From an uncultured Eubacterium sp. (lineage in GTDB: Bacteria > Bacillota > Clostridia > Lachnospirales > Lachnospiraceae), in NCBI GenBank assembly GCA_910589595.1, contig CAJUTM010000002.1, forward strand, positions 112,688 to 176,687: a DNA stretch of 64,000 nt, read 5' to 3'. A model generated the notes under the pieces. It saw only the letters and a list, made by a program, of their open reading frames with translations. It searched no databases and was not told where the DNA came from. Positions within the stretch are counted from its first letter, which is position 1. Every line of letters begins with the position of its first letter. This document shows positions 43,097 to 52,656 of this stretch, in pieces. The position numbers and the translations under genes were made by a program.

Positions 43097-43125
43097 ATCT
43101 TACCATGTTCCCGACAAAATGTCAA
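43097..43125 (-). promoter_or_regulatory. Promoter of tRNA-Leu
   Basis: On the minus strand TTGACA, a 17-bp spacer and TAAGAT, ending 12 bases before the tRNA 5' end. Confidence 0.8.
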
Positions 43126-43218
43126 TCTCTTTTTCATCACTGTGGGAAAATTGTTGTATAAGCCGCAGGACAGATGATTAAGCAATTATGAGCAATTATG
43201 AAATGTTTATGCTTCATA

Positions 43219-43247
43219 TTGCGTAGTACAGTGATTTATGATACAAT
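43219..43247 (+). promoter_or_regulatory. Promoter of the foldase gene
   Basis: TTGCGT, a 17-bp spacer and TACAAT, 49 bases before the ATG at 43296. Confidence 0.65.
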
Positions 43248-43295
43248 ACAAAATGATTTTGGGTTTTTAAATTAAGTAATGGAGGCTGAAAAGAA

Positions 43296-44471
43296 ATGAA
43301 CAGTGCGAAAAAAATCATTAAGAATAATGGAATGGGTTCCGGAGAGGAAAGAAGAAAGGGAAAAAATACCTCCCTGTTTGATAACAAAAACAAAATTCTT
43401 GTAATTGTCGGCATACTTGCCATTCTTGCAGGAATCTTTGTCGTATGCTATACGCAGTTGCGTCCGCGCATCGTCCTGACCGTAAAGGGGCCGGCAAAGG
43501 ATGGTAAGGAAGTTACCAATAGTGTCAACCTGGCAGAAACAATGTATGATATATATCAGACCGAGGCAATGGCAGATATGTATGCTGCTTACGGCATGAG
43601 TTTTGATTGGGAAGATACAACGGATAACGGTGATACTTATGCAGACACATACAAGAAGACGATTATGGATGAGCTGAAAAAGAGAGAAATTCTGTATATG
43701 TGTGCATTAAAAGAGAATATGTCGCTGACGGATAAGGAAAAGGAAACAATTAAAAAGGATGTGCAGTCGGCAAGACAAAATCTGACGGACAAGCAGAAGA
43801 AAATGAAAGGTCTGGACGAGGCGACTGTGACTGCCGTTTTTGAAAAGAGAGAATTAGGTGAAAAGTATAAGAAATCAGTTATTAGTGGACTGAATATTGA
43901 TGAAGAAGCTCTGAAAAAGACAGTAAGCAAAGAAGATTACCGTCAGTATACATTGCAGTATTATACTTTTGCCAAGACAGAGACAGATGCAAAAAATGAG
44001 TCAAAAGAAAAGGATAAGAGCGTTCTGGAAAAGGCTTTGAAAGACATGAAAGAGGTTCAGAAGAAAGCCGCTCAGGCAAAGGATTTTACAAAAGATGTCA
44101 TTGAGTTGAAAGAGGGCAGCAGCACGGACGAGAAGACCGGTATCTCTTATGCAACGAAAGATTTGATTGAAACGGATACGGATTTTCTTGATGCGAAGAC
44201 ATTGAAAACAGTAAAGAAAATGAAAAATGGTGATATCTCGGATGTCCTTGAGACGAAAGACGGTTATTATGTAATTAAGATGGTGAACAACAATGATCCG
44301 AAAGCGTATGATAACCAGTGCAAGACGGTTGTGGAGCAGGAGCAGACGAATCAGTTTGATAAGCAGTATGCGAATACTATTAAGGGACAGTATACAACGG
44401 AGATTCAGCCATTCTGGAAAGGACGTGTGGCATTGGGCTCAATGACCTATGATGACAGTGTTGCCCAATAA
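43296..44471 (+). CDS. Membrane-anchored peptidyl-prolyl isomerase/foldase (parvulin type, PrsA-like)
   Basis: A 391-residue protein with a basic N-terminus and one helix at about 33-52 (ILVIVGILAILAGIFVVCY), so the bulk is extracytoplasmic. A SurA/PrsA-like helical region (about 60-220) leads to a parvulin-type segment (about 250-355: AKDFTKDVIELKEGSSTD, MKNGDISDVLETKDGYYVIKMV). Such proteins help secreted proteins fold. There is no lipobox, unlike PrsA. A conserved active-site histidine is not obvious, so chaperone rather than isomerase activity may dominate. Confidence 0.8.
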   Translation: MNSAKKIIKNNGMGSGEERRKGKNTSLFDNKNKILVIVGILAILAGIFVVCYTQLRPRIVLTVKGPAKDGKEVTNSVNLAETMYDIYQTEAMADMYAAYGMSFDWEDTTDNGDTYADTYKKTIMDELKKREILYMCALKENMSLTDKEKETIKKDVQSARQNLTDKQKKMKGLDEATVTAVFEKRELGEKYKKSVISGLNIDEEALKKTVSKEDYRQYTLQYYTFAKTETDAKNESKEKDKSVLEKALKDMKEVQKKAAQAKDFTKDVIELKEGSSTDEKTGISYATKDLIETDTDFLDAKTLKTVKKMKNGDISDVLETKDGYYVIKMVNNNDPKAYDNQCKTVVEQEQTNQFDKQYANTIKGQYTTEIQPFWKGRVALGSMTYDDSVAQ

Positions 44472-44519
44472 GAATGAATCATCGCTGCTATGACGGACAG
44501 GAAATGAAAGGAGAAAAGC

Positions 44520-47500
44520 ATGGCAAACGTAAGACGTATTTATGTGGAGAAGAAAGCCCCTTATGCCGTACATGCAAAGGAGCTCAAGCAGGAATTAAAG
44601 AATTATCTGAACATTGAGACATTGGATGATGTCCGCATTCTAATCCGGTATGATGTGGAATCAATTACGGATTCTTCTTATGAAAAAGCATTAGTTACCG
44701 TGTTCTCGGAGCCACCGGTAGATGATGTGTACGAGGGTGATTTCAAAAAGAAAGAAGAAGACAGAGTGTTTTCGGTAGAATATCTGCCGGGACAGTTTGA
44801 CCAGCGTGCCGATTCAGCGGAACAGTGCGTGAAGCTGCTAAATGAAAAGGAAGAACCGATTATCCGTTCTGCCACGACTTATGTTCTCAGCGGGCAGATT
44901 TCCGACGCAGATTTTGAGCGAATTAAATCATATTGCATTAATCCGGTAGATTCGCGGGAAACCAACGAGGTAGTACCGGAAACGCTGGTGACGAAGTTTG
45001 ATGAGCCGGAAGATGTGAAAATTTTTGATGGTTTCAAAGATATGCCGGAAGACGAATTAGAAAAATTATATTCTTCTCTTGGACTTGCCATGACTTTTAA
45101 AGATTTCCTCCACATTCAGAATTATTTCCAAACGGAGGAAGACAGAGACCCGTCGATGACGGAAATCCGTGTGCTTGACACATATTGGTCAGACCATTGC
45201 CGCCATACGACATTTCTTACCGAATTAAAAAATGTTACGTTTTTGGACGGTGATTACAAAGAGCCGATAGAGAAGACATATCGGGAATACAAAGCGATTC
45301 ATGATGAGATGTATAAAGGAAGAGAGGACAAGTTTGTCTCGTTGATGGATATTGCCCTCCTTGGCATGAAAAAGCTTCGTGCGGAGGGGAAACTTGATGA
45401 TATGGAAGAGTCGGATGAAATTAATGCCTGCTCGATTGTTGTGCCCGTTGAGATTGATTATGGAAATGGGCCGCAGGAAGAGGAATGGCTTGTATTCTTT
45501 AAAAATGAGACGCACAATCATCCGACGGAGATTGAGCCTTTTGGTGGTGCAGCCACCTGCCTTGGCGGGGCGATTCGCGACCCGCTTTCCGGCCGCGGTT
45601 ATGTCTATCAGGCGATGCGGGTGACTGGAGCAGCAGACCCGACAAAATCATTGAAAGATACGATGGAGGGCAAACTGGCCCAGAGAAAAATTGTCACAGG
45701 GGCTGCTCAGGGTTACAGTTCTTATGGAAACCAGATTGGTCTGGCAACCGGACTTGTCGATGAAGTTTACCATCCGAATTATGTGGCAAAACGTTTGGAG
45801 ATTGGTGCTGTCATGGGTGCGGCGCCGAGAAAAAATGTAATCCGCGAAAATTCGGATGCGGGTGATATCATTATATTACTTGGCGGACGAACCGGACGTG
45901 ACGGCTGCGGAGGGGCGACCGGCTCTTCCAAAGCGCACAACACCGAATCAATAGATACGTGCGGCGCGGAAGTACAGAAAGGAAATGCGCCGACAGAGCG
46001 TAAGATTCAGCGTTTGTTCCGTCGGAGAGAAGTCAGCAGCCTGATTAAAAAGTGTAATGATTTTGGCGCCGGCGGTGTATCGGTGGCGATTGGTGAATTG
46101 GCAGACGGTTTAATTGTCGACCTTGACAAGGTGCCGAAGAAATATGCCGGTCTGGATGGCACGGAACTGGCAATTTCCGAGTCGCAGGAGAGAATGGCAA
46201 TTGTCGTCGATTCCAAAGATGTTGAGCAAATGCTGGCGTATGCGGAAGAAGAAAATTTGGAGGCGGTATGTGTGGCAACGGTCACCAGAGAACCGCGTCT
46301 GGTTTTGAAATGGCGGGGAAAGGAAATCGTAAATATTTCCCGTGCATTTTTGGATACTAACGGCGCTCATCAGGAGACCGACGTACAGGTAGTGAGTCCG
46401 AAAAAGGAGGACAATTATTTACAGCAGGTAGATAAGGCGGATAGTTTCAAAGAGACATTTTTGAACAAACTGGCAGATTTGAATGTCTGTTCCAAGAAAG
46501 GACTGGTAGAGATGTTTGACAGCTCTATCGGAGCCTGTACCGTAAATATGCCTTATGGCGGGAAATATCAGTTGACGCCGACACAGACAATGATTGCCAA
46601 GCTGCCTGTTCTTGAGGGCAAATGCGATACGGTTACGATGATGAGTTATGGCATGGATTCATATCTGATGAGCTGGAGTCCTTATCACGGAGCCGAATAT
46701 GCGGTATTAACTTCTGTTGCCAAGATTGTAGCGGCCGGAGGGGACTACCGGAAGATACGTTTTACGTTTCAGGAATACTTCAAGCGGATGACAGAAGATT
46801 CGCAACGCTGGGGTGAACCGATGGCGGCTCTTCTGGGAGCGTTTGATGCGCAGATGAAGCTCGGACTTCCATCCATTGGCGGAAAAGACAGTATGTCCGG
46901 TACGTTTAACGACATTGATGTACCGCCTACGCTGTGCTCCTTTGCCGTTGCCGTCGCTAAGGTAAAAGATGTAATTACAAATGAATTTAAGAAAGCGGGC
47001 AGCCGTCTTATTAAATTTAACATAAAAAGGGATGACTATGATTTACCGGATTTCGCATTTATTATGGAGCAGTATGATAAGATTTTGAAGTTAATGCGCG
47101 ACGGCGTGATTCTCTCGGCACAGGCGCTGGATGGCAATGGAATAGCAGAAGCGGTTGCCAAAATGGCGTTTGGTAATAAGTTTGGCGCTAAATTCTGTAA
47201 ACACCGTCCGAAAGAATTTTTCTTTACCCCTGCTTACGGTGAGATTGTGGCGGAGATAAACGAAGAAGACTTATCTTTATTGGATGAAATGGGAATCGCA
47301 TATGAAAAATTCGGTAAAGTTCTTGCGGAGCCGCAATTTATCTGTGACGAAGAAGTGATTTCTCTGGAAGAGGCGTTAGAAGCATGGACGGGAACATTGG
47401 AGAAAGTATTCCCGACGCGCTCCGACGTTGAACAGCGCAAGATAGATACGGGAATATATGAGACGAAAGAAATCTATGTATGTAAGCATAAAGTGGCAAG

Positions 47501-48296
47501 ACCGAAAGTATTTATACCGGTATTTCCGGGGACAAACTGTGAATACGATACGACCATTTCCTTTCAGGAGGCGGGAGCGGACACGGAAAGCGTTGTCTTC
47601 TGCAATATGACGGAACAAAATATTACTGATAGTGTTGACGCCTTTGAAAAGGTGATTCGCGAATCGCAGATTCTTATGTTTTCCGGTGGTTTCAGCGCCG
47701 GAGATGAGCCGGACGGCTCAGCGAAGTTTATCACATCGGTATTCCGCAATGAGAAAATACAGGACGCCGTACACGAACTTCTCGATAAGAGAGACGGTTT
47801 GGTGCTCGGTATCTGCAACGGTTTTCAGGCTCTTGTCAAACTCGGGCTTGTGCCATATGGCAAAATAACTACCCAGAAAGCGGATTCTCCGACGTTGACA
47901 ACGAATAGCATTGGCCGTCATATTTCCAAGTCCGTGTATACGAAAGTGGTAACAAATAAATCGCCGTGGCTGCAAGAGGCAGAGCTTGGCGGTGTCTACG
48001 CCATACCGGCGTCTCACGGAGAGGGCCGTTTTGTGGCGAATGACGAATGGCTCAGGAAACTTTTTGAGAATGGGCAGGTTGCTACGCAGTATGTAGATAT
48101 TGATGGAAATCCGACGATGGATGAAGATTTCAATCCGAATGGCTCTTATTGTGCCATCGAGGGTATTACAAGTCCGGACGGACGTGTCCTTGGCAAGATG
48201 GCGCATTCCGAGCGCCGTGGCGACGGTGTAGCCATTAATATTTACGGACAACAAGACCAGAAGATTTTTGCAAGCGGCGTAAATTATTTTAAATGA
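44520..48296 (+). CDS. purL: Phosphoribosylformylglycinamidine synthase, single-chain form
   Basis: A 1258-residue large-type PurL. The N-terminal and two synthetase halves contain DTYWSDHCRHTTF, KNETHNHPTEIEPFGGAATCLGG and SIGGKDSMSGTF. The C-terminal class I glutaminase begins near residue 1000 (VFPGTNCEYDT) with nucleophile Cys1099 (GICNGFQAL) and a later His/Glu pair (ASHGEGRF). It converts FGAR to FGAM in purine synthesis. Many Firmicutes instead use PurS-PurQ-PurL, so the fused form is informative. No purine riboswitch fits in the 48-base gap upstream. Confidence 0.96.
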   Translation: MANVRRIYVEKKAPYAVHAKELKQELKNYLNIETLDDVRILIRYDVESITDSSYEKALVTVFSEPPVDDVYEGDFKKKEEDRVFSVEYLPGQFDQRADSAEQCVKLLNEKEEPIIRSATTYVLSGQISDADFERIKSYCINPVDSRETNEVVPETLVTKFDEPEDVKIFDGFKDMPEDELEKLYSSLGLAMTFKDFLHIQNYFQTEEDRDPSMTEIRVLDTYWSDHCRHTTFLTELKNVTFLDGDYKEPIEKTYREYKAIHDEMYKGREDKFVSLMDIALLGMKKLRAEGKLDDMEESDEINACSIVVPVEIDYGNGPQEEEWLVFFKNETHNHPTEIEPFGGAATCLGGAIRDPLSGRGYVYQAMRVTGAADPTKSLKDTMEGKLAQRKIVTGAAQGYSSYGNQIGLATGLVDEVYHPNYVAKRLEIGAVMGAAPRKNVIRENSDAGDIIILLGGRTGRDGCGGATGSSKAHNTESIDTCGAEVQKGNAPTERKIQRLFRRREVSSLIKKCNDFGAGGVSVAIGELADGLIVDLDKVPKKYAGLDGTELAISESQERMAIVVDSKDVEQMLAYAEEENLEAVCVATVTREPRLVLKWRGKEIVNISRAFLDTNGAHQETDVQVVSPKKEDNYLQQVDKADSFKETFLNKLADLNVCSKKGLVEMFDSSIGACTVNMPYGGKYQLTPTQTMIAKLPVLEGKCDTVTMMSYGMDSYLMSWSPYHGAEYAVLTSVAKIVAAGGDYRKIRFTFQEYFKRMTEDSQRWGEPMAALLGAFDAQMKLGLPSIGGKDSMSGTFNDIDVPPTLCSFAVAVAKVKDVITNEFKKAGSRLIKFNIKRDDYDLPDFAFIMEQYDKILKLMRDGVILSAQALDGNGIAEAVAKMAFGNKFGAKFCKHRPKEFFFTPAYGEIVAEINEEDLSLLDEMGIAYEKFGKVLAEPQFICDEEVISLEEALEAWTGTLEKVFPTRSDVEQRKIDTGIYETKEIYVCKHKVARPKVFIPVFPGTNCEYDTTISFQEAGADTESVVFCNMTEQNITDSVDAFEKVIRESQILMFSGGFSAGDEPDGSAKFITSVFRNEKIQDAVHELLDKRDGLVLGICNGFQALVKLGLVPYGKITTQKADSPTLTTNSIGRHISKSVYTKVVTNKSPWLQEAELGGVYAIPASHGEGRFVANDEWLRKLFENGQVATQYVDIDGNPTMDEDFNPNGSYCAIEGITSPDGRVLGKMAHSERRGDGVAINIYGQQDQKIFASGVNYFK

Positions 48297-48338
48297 TAAC
48301 GGAATTGTATTTTTATAATATTTGCGGGGAGGGCGGTT

Positions 48339-48917
48339 ATGAAACAACTGCGTCTTGTATTGGCGTCAAAATCTCCCAGAAGAAAAGAATTGCTGCAACT
48401 GTTGGGACTTCCGTTTGAAGTTATCGTGTCGGAAGAAGAGGAGATAATTACAAGTACGAATCCGGCAAAAGTGACGGAAGAACTGGCCTGCCAAAAGGCG
48501 GCGGCAGTGGCAGATTTACTTGACGGGGGTATTGTTATCGGAGCGGACACGGTAGTGGCCGCAGACGGTAAAATTTTAGGGAAACCGAAAGACAGGGCGG
48601 AGGCCAGAGCGATGATTACGATGCTTCAGGCGCGCAGTCATATGGTATATACCGGCGTCTGTCTCGTCGATTCGGCGGACAGGGAGCATTCTCTCTGTTT
48701 TCACACAGGTACGAAAGTAAACGTAGCTCCCATGACGGAAGAGGAAGTGGAGGAGTATATCCGGACAGAAGAACCTTATGACAAGGCGGGCGGTTATGGT
48801 ATACAGGGACTGTTTGCCAAGTATATCGAGGGAGTAGAGGGAGATTACTTTACTGTTGTCGGCCTGCCTGTACATGCTTTATACGAGGCATTAAAAGTTT
48901 TTGCAAAAAGACCTTGA
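48339..48917 (+). CDS. maf: Maf-type nucleoside triphosphate pyrophosphatase
   Basis: A 192-residue protein with the family start LVLASKSPRRKELLQLLG, a central GADTVVAADGKILGKPKD and YDKAGGYGIQG near the C-terminus. It hydrolyses non-canonical NTPs such as dTTP/UTP analogues and is linked to septum formation. It is unrelated to the motility accessory factor Maf at 30408 despite the shared name. The stop overlaps the -35 of the tRNA-Gly promoter. Confidence 0.94.
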   Translation: MKQLRLVLASKSPRRKELLQLLGLPFEVIVSEEEEIITSTNPAKVTEELACQKAAAVADLLDGGIVIGADTVVAADGKILGKPKDRAEARAMITMLQARSHMVYTGVCLVDSADREHSLCFHTGTKVNVAPMTEEEVEEYIRTEEPYDKAGGYGIQGLFAKYIEGVEGDYFTVVGLPVHALYEALKVFAKRP

Positions 48918-48942
48918 CAGGGAGACGCTTTTTGCGTATAAT
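48914..48942 (+). promoter_or_regulatory. Consensus promoter of tRNA-Gly
   Basis: TTGACA, a 17-bp spacer and TATAAT, both hexamers perfect, 20 bases before the tRNA. It overlaps the last codons of the maf gene. Confidence 0.9.
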
Positions 48943-48962
48943 AGTACTTGTGTTTAACAAAT

Positions 48963-49035
<73 letters not shown>

Positions 49036-49264
49036 TTTTTATATAGAACTGCAATTTGATTTGCGGTTCTTTTTTTGTTTCATTTTTTGTTCTAAGGTTA
49101 GGGCAATCGCTTAATCATTTGTCTCTCCGAATTTGTGTACTGCGCATGATATCCGCTACCCCGAAAAAACAAATAGTTGTTGCAAAGTGGTGAAAAAGTG
49201 TGTATAATATAAGTAATTCGTGTGTATAAAGTAAGTATATAATATGTATGGAAAGAGAGGCGGC

Positions 49265-49414
49265 ATGAAGAAGAGAATCAACATAACGTTAGATGATAAG
49301 GTGCTTGAGCGCATTGACCACTATGCAGATGAGCATTATACAAGCCGCTCCGGTGCGATTACAATGTTGATTGTGGAAGCTACCGATAATCAGAAAGAAA
49401 GACGCAGGGATTAG
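49265..49414 (+). CDS. Small ribbon-helix-helix (CopG-type) protein, 49 aa
   Basis: A 49-residue frame with GAGAGGCGG before its ATG. The sequence KKRINITLDDKVLERIDHYADEHYTSRSGAITMLIVEA is a typical RHH DNA-binding fold: a short N-terminal strand, helix A, and a TSRSGAI turn into helix B. It lies 21 bases before the next gene and may share its transcript. A free-standing RHH of this size is usually a repressor or an antitoxin, but no toxin gene is adjacent. Confidence 0.7.
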   Translation: MKKRINITLDDKVLERIDHYADEHYTSRSGAITMLIVEATDNQKERRRD

Positions 49415-49435
49415 ATAAAAGTTACGGAGGAGCGG

Positions 49436-49897
49436 ATGAGGGCAACGATGGATTACATGGTAGGAAATACTGCCATACAAATAAGAAGCAGCAAAAATAA
49501 GATAACGGTTATTGACGTACGCAAAGAAAAAGTACGGAAAAGTATTTTAAAGCATTTACTGGCGGCGCTTGTGATAACAGGATTGCTTATTCTTTTATGT
49601 TTTTATGTAGTGCGGCTGGAAAATCGCAAAGTTATGCTAGATAAGTCGGTATATGCGCTGCAGTCACAAGTCGATGATATGATAAAGGGAAATATAGTAT
49701 TGCAGAAGGAAGAAGAAAGTCTGCTTGTTGATTATGATACGATATATAAAAAGGCGCTGATGATGGGGATGAAATTTCCGAAGAAACAGCAGGTGGGAAC
49801 ATACGATATGCAAAAAAGTACAGCCGTACGCATGAGTAAAACGCAGGCGGCAGAGACTGACAGTGCCGGAAAAGCAGATAAAAAGCAGTATCCGTAA
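49436..49897 (+). CDS. Bitopic membrane protein with coiled coil (FtsL/DivIC-like)
   Basis: A 153-residue protein with a cytoplasmic N-terminus, one helix at about 44-63 (LLAALVITGLLILLCFYVV) and an extracellular coiled-coil region (RKVMLDKSVYALQSQVDDMIKGNIVLQKEEESLL) then a low-complexity tail. This topology matches FtsL/DivIC-type division proteins. A KAL-MGMKFP segment after the coil is like FtsL C-termini. GGAGGAGCGG precedes the ATG. Identity as a division protein is inferred. Confidence 0.6.
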   Translation: MRATMDYMVGNTAIQIRSSKNKITVIDVRKEKVRKSILKHLLAALVITGLLILLCFYVVRLENRKVMLDKSVYALQSQVDDMIKGNIVLQKEEESLLVDYDTIYKKALMMGMKFPKKQQVGTYDMQKSTAVRMSKTQAAETDSAGKADKKQYP

Positions 49898-49937
49898 AAA
49901 AGTAGTGAAAAAAGTACAAAAAATATGAAAAAACTAC

Positions 49938-49966
49938 TTGCATTCTTAAAATGTTTCATGTATAAT
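49938..49966 (+). promoter_or_regulatory. Promoter of tRNA-Gln
   Basis: TTGCAT, a 17-bp spacer and TATAAT, 18 bases before the tRNA. Confidence 0.8.
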
Positions 49967-49984
49967 ATCGCTTGTGGTTGTAAT

Positions 49985-50056
49985 TGGGCTATCGCCAAAT
50001 GGTAAGGCACTGGACTCTGACTCCAGCATTTCAAGGTTCGAATCCTTGTAGCCCAG
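49985..50056 (+). tRNA. tRNA-Gln (anticodon CTG)
   Basis: A 72-base tRNA with acceptor arms TGGGCTA and TAGCCCA, anticodon loop CTCTGAC in a CTGGA/TCCAG stem and T-arm CAAGGTTCGAATCCTTG. CCA is not encoded. A terminator hairpin follows. Confidence 0.95.
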
Positions 50057-50062
50057 CTCACT

Positions 50063-50088
50063 AGTCCTGATTGATGTCAGGACTTTTC
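50063..50088 (+). terminator. Terminator of tRNA-Gln
   Basis: AGTCCTGA and TCAGGACT arms around a six-base loop, then a T-rich tract. Confidence 0.85.
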
Positions 50089-50128
50089 TTTTGCCTGAAA
50101 ACAGATTCGCTTGGAGAGGAGAATGAAG

Positions 50129-51718
50129 ATGGCTGATTTATGGAAAAAGGAAGTTGAAAAGCGTCGTACCTTTGCTATCATATCACATCCGGACGCCGGA
50201 AAGACGACGTTGACGGAAAAATTTCTTTTATACGGCGGCGCCATTAATCTGGCGGGTTCGGTAAAGGGCCGTAAGGCGGCTAAACATGCGGTTTCCGATT
50301 GGATGGAGATTGAGAAAGAGAGAGGAATCTCGGTGACTTCTTCGGTACTGCAGTTTAATTATGACAATTTTTGTATTAACATTCTGGATACGCCGGGACA
50401 TCAGGACTTTTCGGAAGATACTTATCGCACGCTGATGGCCGCCGATTCTGCGGTGATGGTCATCGACGGCTCCAAAGGTGTCGAGGCGCAGACAATCAAG
50501 CTTTTTAAAGTATGTGTAATGCGCGGCATTCCGATTTTTACTTTTATTAATAAAATGGACAGGGAGGCGATGGACGCCTTTGAACTGATGGACCAGATAG
50601 AAAATGTGCTTGGTATCCGTACCTGTCCGATTAACTGGCCGATTGGCTCGGGGAAAAGTTTTAAGGGGGTTTACGACCGCAATACGCAGACGATTTCCCG
50701 CTTTCTCTCCGGAGATAACGGACAAAAGGTCGAGACAATTAAGGCGAAACTCGGCGATACTAATCTGGATGATTTGATTACAAAAGAATACCATGACATT
50801 CTGGTAGATGAAATTGAATTGCTGGATGGGGCCAGCGATGAATTTGATTTGGAAAAAGTGCGGGCAGGACAACTGTCACCGGTATTCTTCGGCTCGGCGC
50901 TGACGAATTTTGGCGTGGAAACTTTTTTGCAGCACTTTTTGGAAATGACGACTTCTCCATTGCCGCGGGAGTCAAAAGGAACGCCTGTCAATCCTTTTGC
51001 GGATGAATTTTCAGCTTTTGTTTTTAAGATTCAGGCGAATATGAATAAGGCGCACCGCGACCGTATCGCCTTTATGCGTATTTGTTCTGGAAAGTTCGAG
51101 GCGGGCATGGAAGTCATGCACGTGCAGGGAGGAAAGAAGATTCGTCTCGCACAGCCGCAGCAGATGATGGCGCAGGAGAGAAAGCATGTGGAAGAGGCAT
51201 ATGCCGGCGATATAATCGGCGTCTTTGACCCGGGGATTTTCTCTATTGGCGATACGCTGTATAAAGGAAAGGAGCCCGTTTGTTTTGAGGGGATTCCGAC
51301 TTTTGCGCCGGAGCATTTCGCGCGTGTGCGTCAGGTGGATACGATGAAGAGAAAACAGTTTATGAAAGGAATTACCCAGATTGCGCAGGAGGGTGCGATT
51401 CAGATTTTTCAGGAGCTGAACACCGGAATGGAAGAAATCATTGTCGGCGTTGTCGGCGTTCTCCAGTTTGAGGTTCTCCAGTATCGTCTGGAAAGTGAGT
51501 ACAATGTGGAAATACGGATGGAGCAGCTACCGTATGAGCATGTGCGCTGGATTGAAAATAAGGAAATTGATGTGGCGTCCTTATCAGTGACTTCGGATAC
51601 AAAGAAAGTAAAAGATTTGCGTGACCGCCCGCTCCTGCTCTTTACCCATCCGTGGAGCATACAGACGGCTCTTGAGCGCAATGAAAATCTTCTTTTAAGT
51701 GAATTTTCACGGAATTAG
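50129..51718 (+). CDS. prfC: Peptide chain release factor 3
   Basis: A 529-residue translational GTPase with P-loop SHPDAGKTTLTEK, switch region ERGISVTSSV, DTPGHQDF and NKMDRE. The RF3 C-terminal domains follow (GVVGVLQFEVLQYRLESEYNVE). It recycles RF1 and RF2 from the ribosome. I chose ATG 50129 because GGAGAGGAG is correctly spaced for it; an ATG at 50123 directly abuts that site. Confidence 0.95.
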   Translation: MADLWKKEVEKRRTFAIISHPDAGKTTLTEKFLLYGGAINLAGSVKGRKAAKHAVSDWMEIEKERGISVTSSVLQFNYDNFCINILDTPGHQDFSEDTYRTLMAADSAVMVIDGSKGVEAQTIKLFKVCVMRGIPIFTFINKMDREAMDAFELMDQIENVLGIRTCPINWPIGSGKSFKGVYDRNTQTISRFLSGDNGQKVETIKAKLGDTNLDDLITKEYHDILVDEIELLDGASDEFDLEKVRAGQLSPVFFGSALTNFGVETFLQHFLEMTTSPLPRESKGTPVNPFADEFSAFVFKIQANMNKAHRDRIAFMRICSGKFEAGMEVMHVQGGKKIRLAQPQQMMAQERKHVEEAYAGDIIGVFDPGIFSIGDTLYKGKEPVCFEGIPTFAPEHFARVRQVDTMKRKQFMKGITQIAQEGAIQIFQELNTGMEEIIVGVVGVLQFEVLQYRLESEYNVEIRMEQLPYEHVRWIENKEIDVASLSVTSDTKKVKDLRDRPLLLFTHPWSIQTALERNENLLLSEFSRN

Positions 51719-51741
51719 TGAATCGTTGAAAATAATAAAAG

Positions 51742-51810
51742 AAATCCACGAATCGGTGGGAGAGCTTGTTTTTAAGCCGCTCTTTACCGACAATGATTCG
51801 TGGATTTTTT
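51742..51810 (+). terminator. Terminator after prfC
   Basis: Long inverted arms (AAATCCACGAATC and its complement) close a large loop, and six T residues follow. It begins about 24 bases after the prfC stop and could act on both strands before the leftward ABC operon. Confidence 0.75.
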
Positions 51811-51843
51811 GTTGTCTATTTAGTCTGGCCTGCTACTGTCAGG

Positions 51844-52656
51844 TTACCTTACATTCAACCGCTTCCGTATAATTAAGTATGTTGTAAAATAGAATCCTCC
51901 GGCAAGAACCGCGTTGAACAGAATAAGTATCAACAGGAAGGAGTGGATTATATAGTCGGATGATGGAAGGCCGTCTAAAAAGTTAAAGTAGATGACCGGC
52001 AGCAATACAAGGGAACTGACGATTTGCAATACGACAGACAGCGCGATGTAAAAACCGATACTGATTATCGCCCGATGGGAGCGGAATAACTGCCCCAGCA
52101 CAATGGAAACATAAAACTGCAGTATTTTAGCGGCGCCGGAAACGATAAATACAAGCGCTACTAAAGAAAGCAGGGAGAAACTGTCAATGTCAATATTGAG
52201 TATAAAATCTTCAAAGGTCTGTACAATTTCTTTAAAAGTGGCGGGTGTAACTACAATAATAGTAAAAAGAATCGAGAAAAATGCAAGGATTCCGGATACT
52301 ATGTAATATAGCATGGCAATCAGCCATTTGCTGAATAAAATTTTACCCGTCGAGGTTGGCAGCGTAAAAGTCAGATAGGCTTCGTTCGTTGCAATCGTGC
52401 GGTAGAAACGCAGCGCCATCATAATCTGGCAGCCGAGGAAGAGTCCTACAAGAAGCAGATAGTATCCGATTAACCCTCCCTGTAAGGCATAGGTCAGGTT
52501 CAGACCATTTTGCTCTTCGTAGCTTGAAAAAATACCATTTGAGCCCAATTTCATCAAAAAGGCGAAAAGTGGTGTCAATACAACAATAAGGCTGAAAATC
52601 GGCCAAAATAAGCGTATTGTGTCTTTAAATTCATGTTTAATCAGTTTTCCTAGCAT
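51844..52656 (-). CDS. ABC transporter membrane subunit (YtrC/D-type)
   Basis: A 270-residue integral membrane protein with about six helices and no cytoplasmic ATPase domain. Its start overlaps the end of the ATPase gene by seven bases. Together with a GntR/YtrA-type regulator it resembles the Bacillus ytr operon, which responds to cell-wall antibiotics. Substrate unknown. Confidence 0.8.
   Translation of the reverse strand: MLGKLIKHEFKDTIRLFWPIFSLIVVLTPLFAFLMKLGSNGIFSSYEEQNGLNLTYALQGGLIGYYLLLVGLFLGCQIMMALRFYRTIATNEAYLTFTLPTSTGKILFSKWLIAMLYYIVSGILAFFSILFTIIVVTPATFKEIVQTFEDFILNIDIDSFSLLSLVALVFIVSGAAKILQFYVSIVLGQLFRSHRAIISIGFYIALSVVLQIVSSLVLLPVIYFNFLDGLPSSDYIIHSFLLILILFNAVLAGGFYFTTYLIIRKRLNVR

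Noticed and set aside
44472..44519. Purine riboswitch ahead of purL
   Set aside because: The gap is only 48 bases and has no room for an aptamer and expression platform.
48339..48917. Flagellar motility accessory factor Maf
   Set aside because: This Maf is the nucleotide pyrophosphatase family (SKSPRRKELL motif). The motility-type Maf is the DUF115 gene at 30408.
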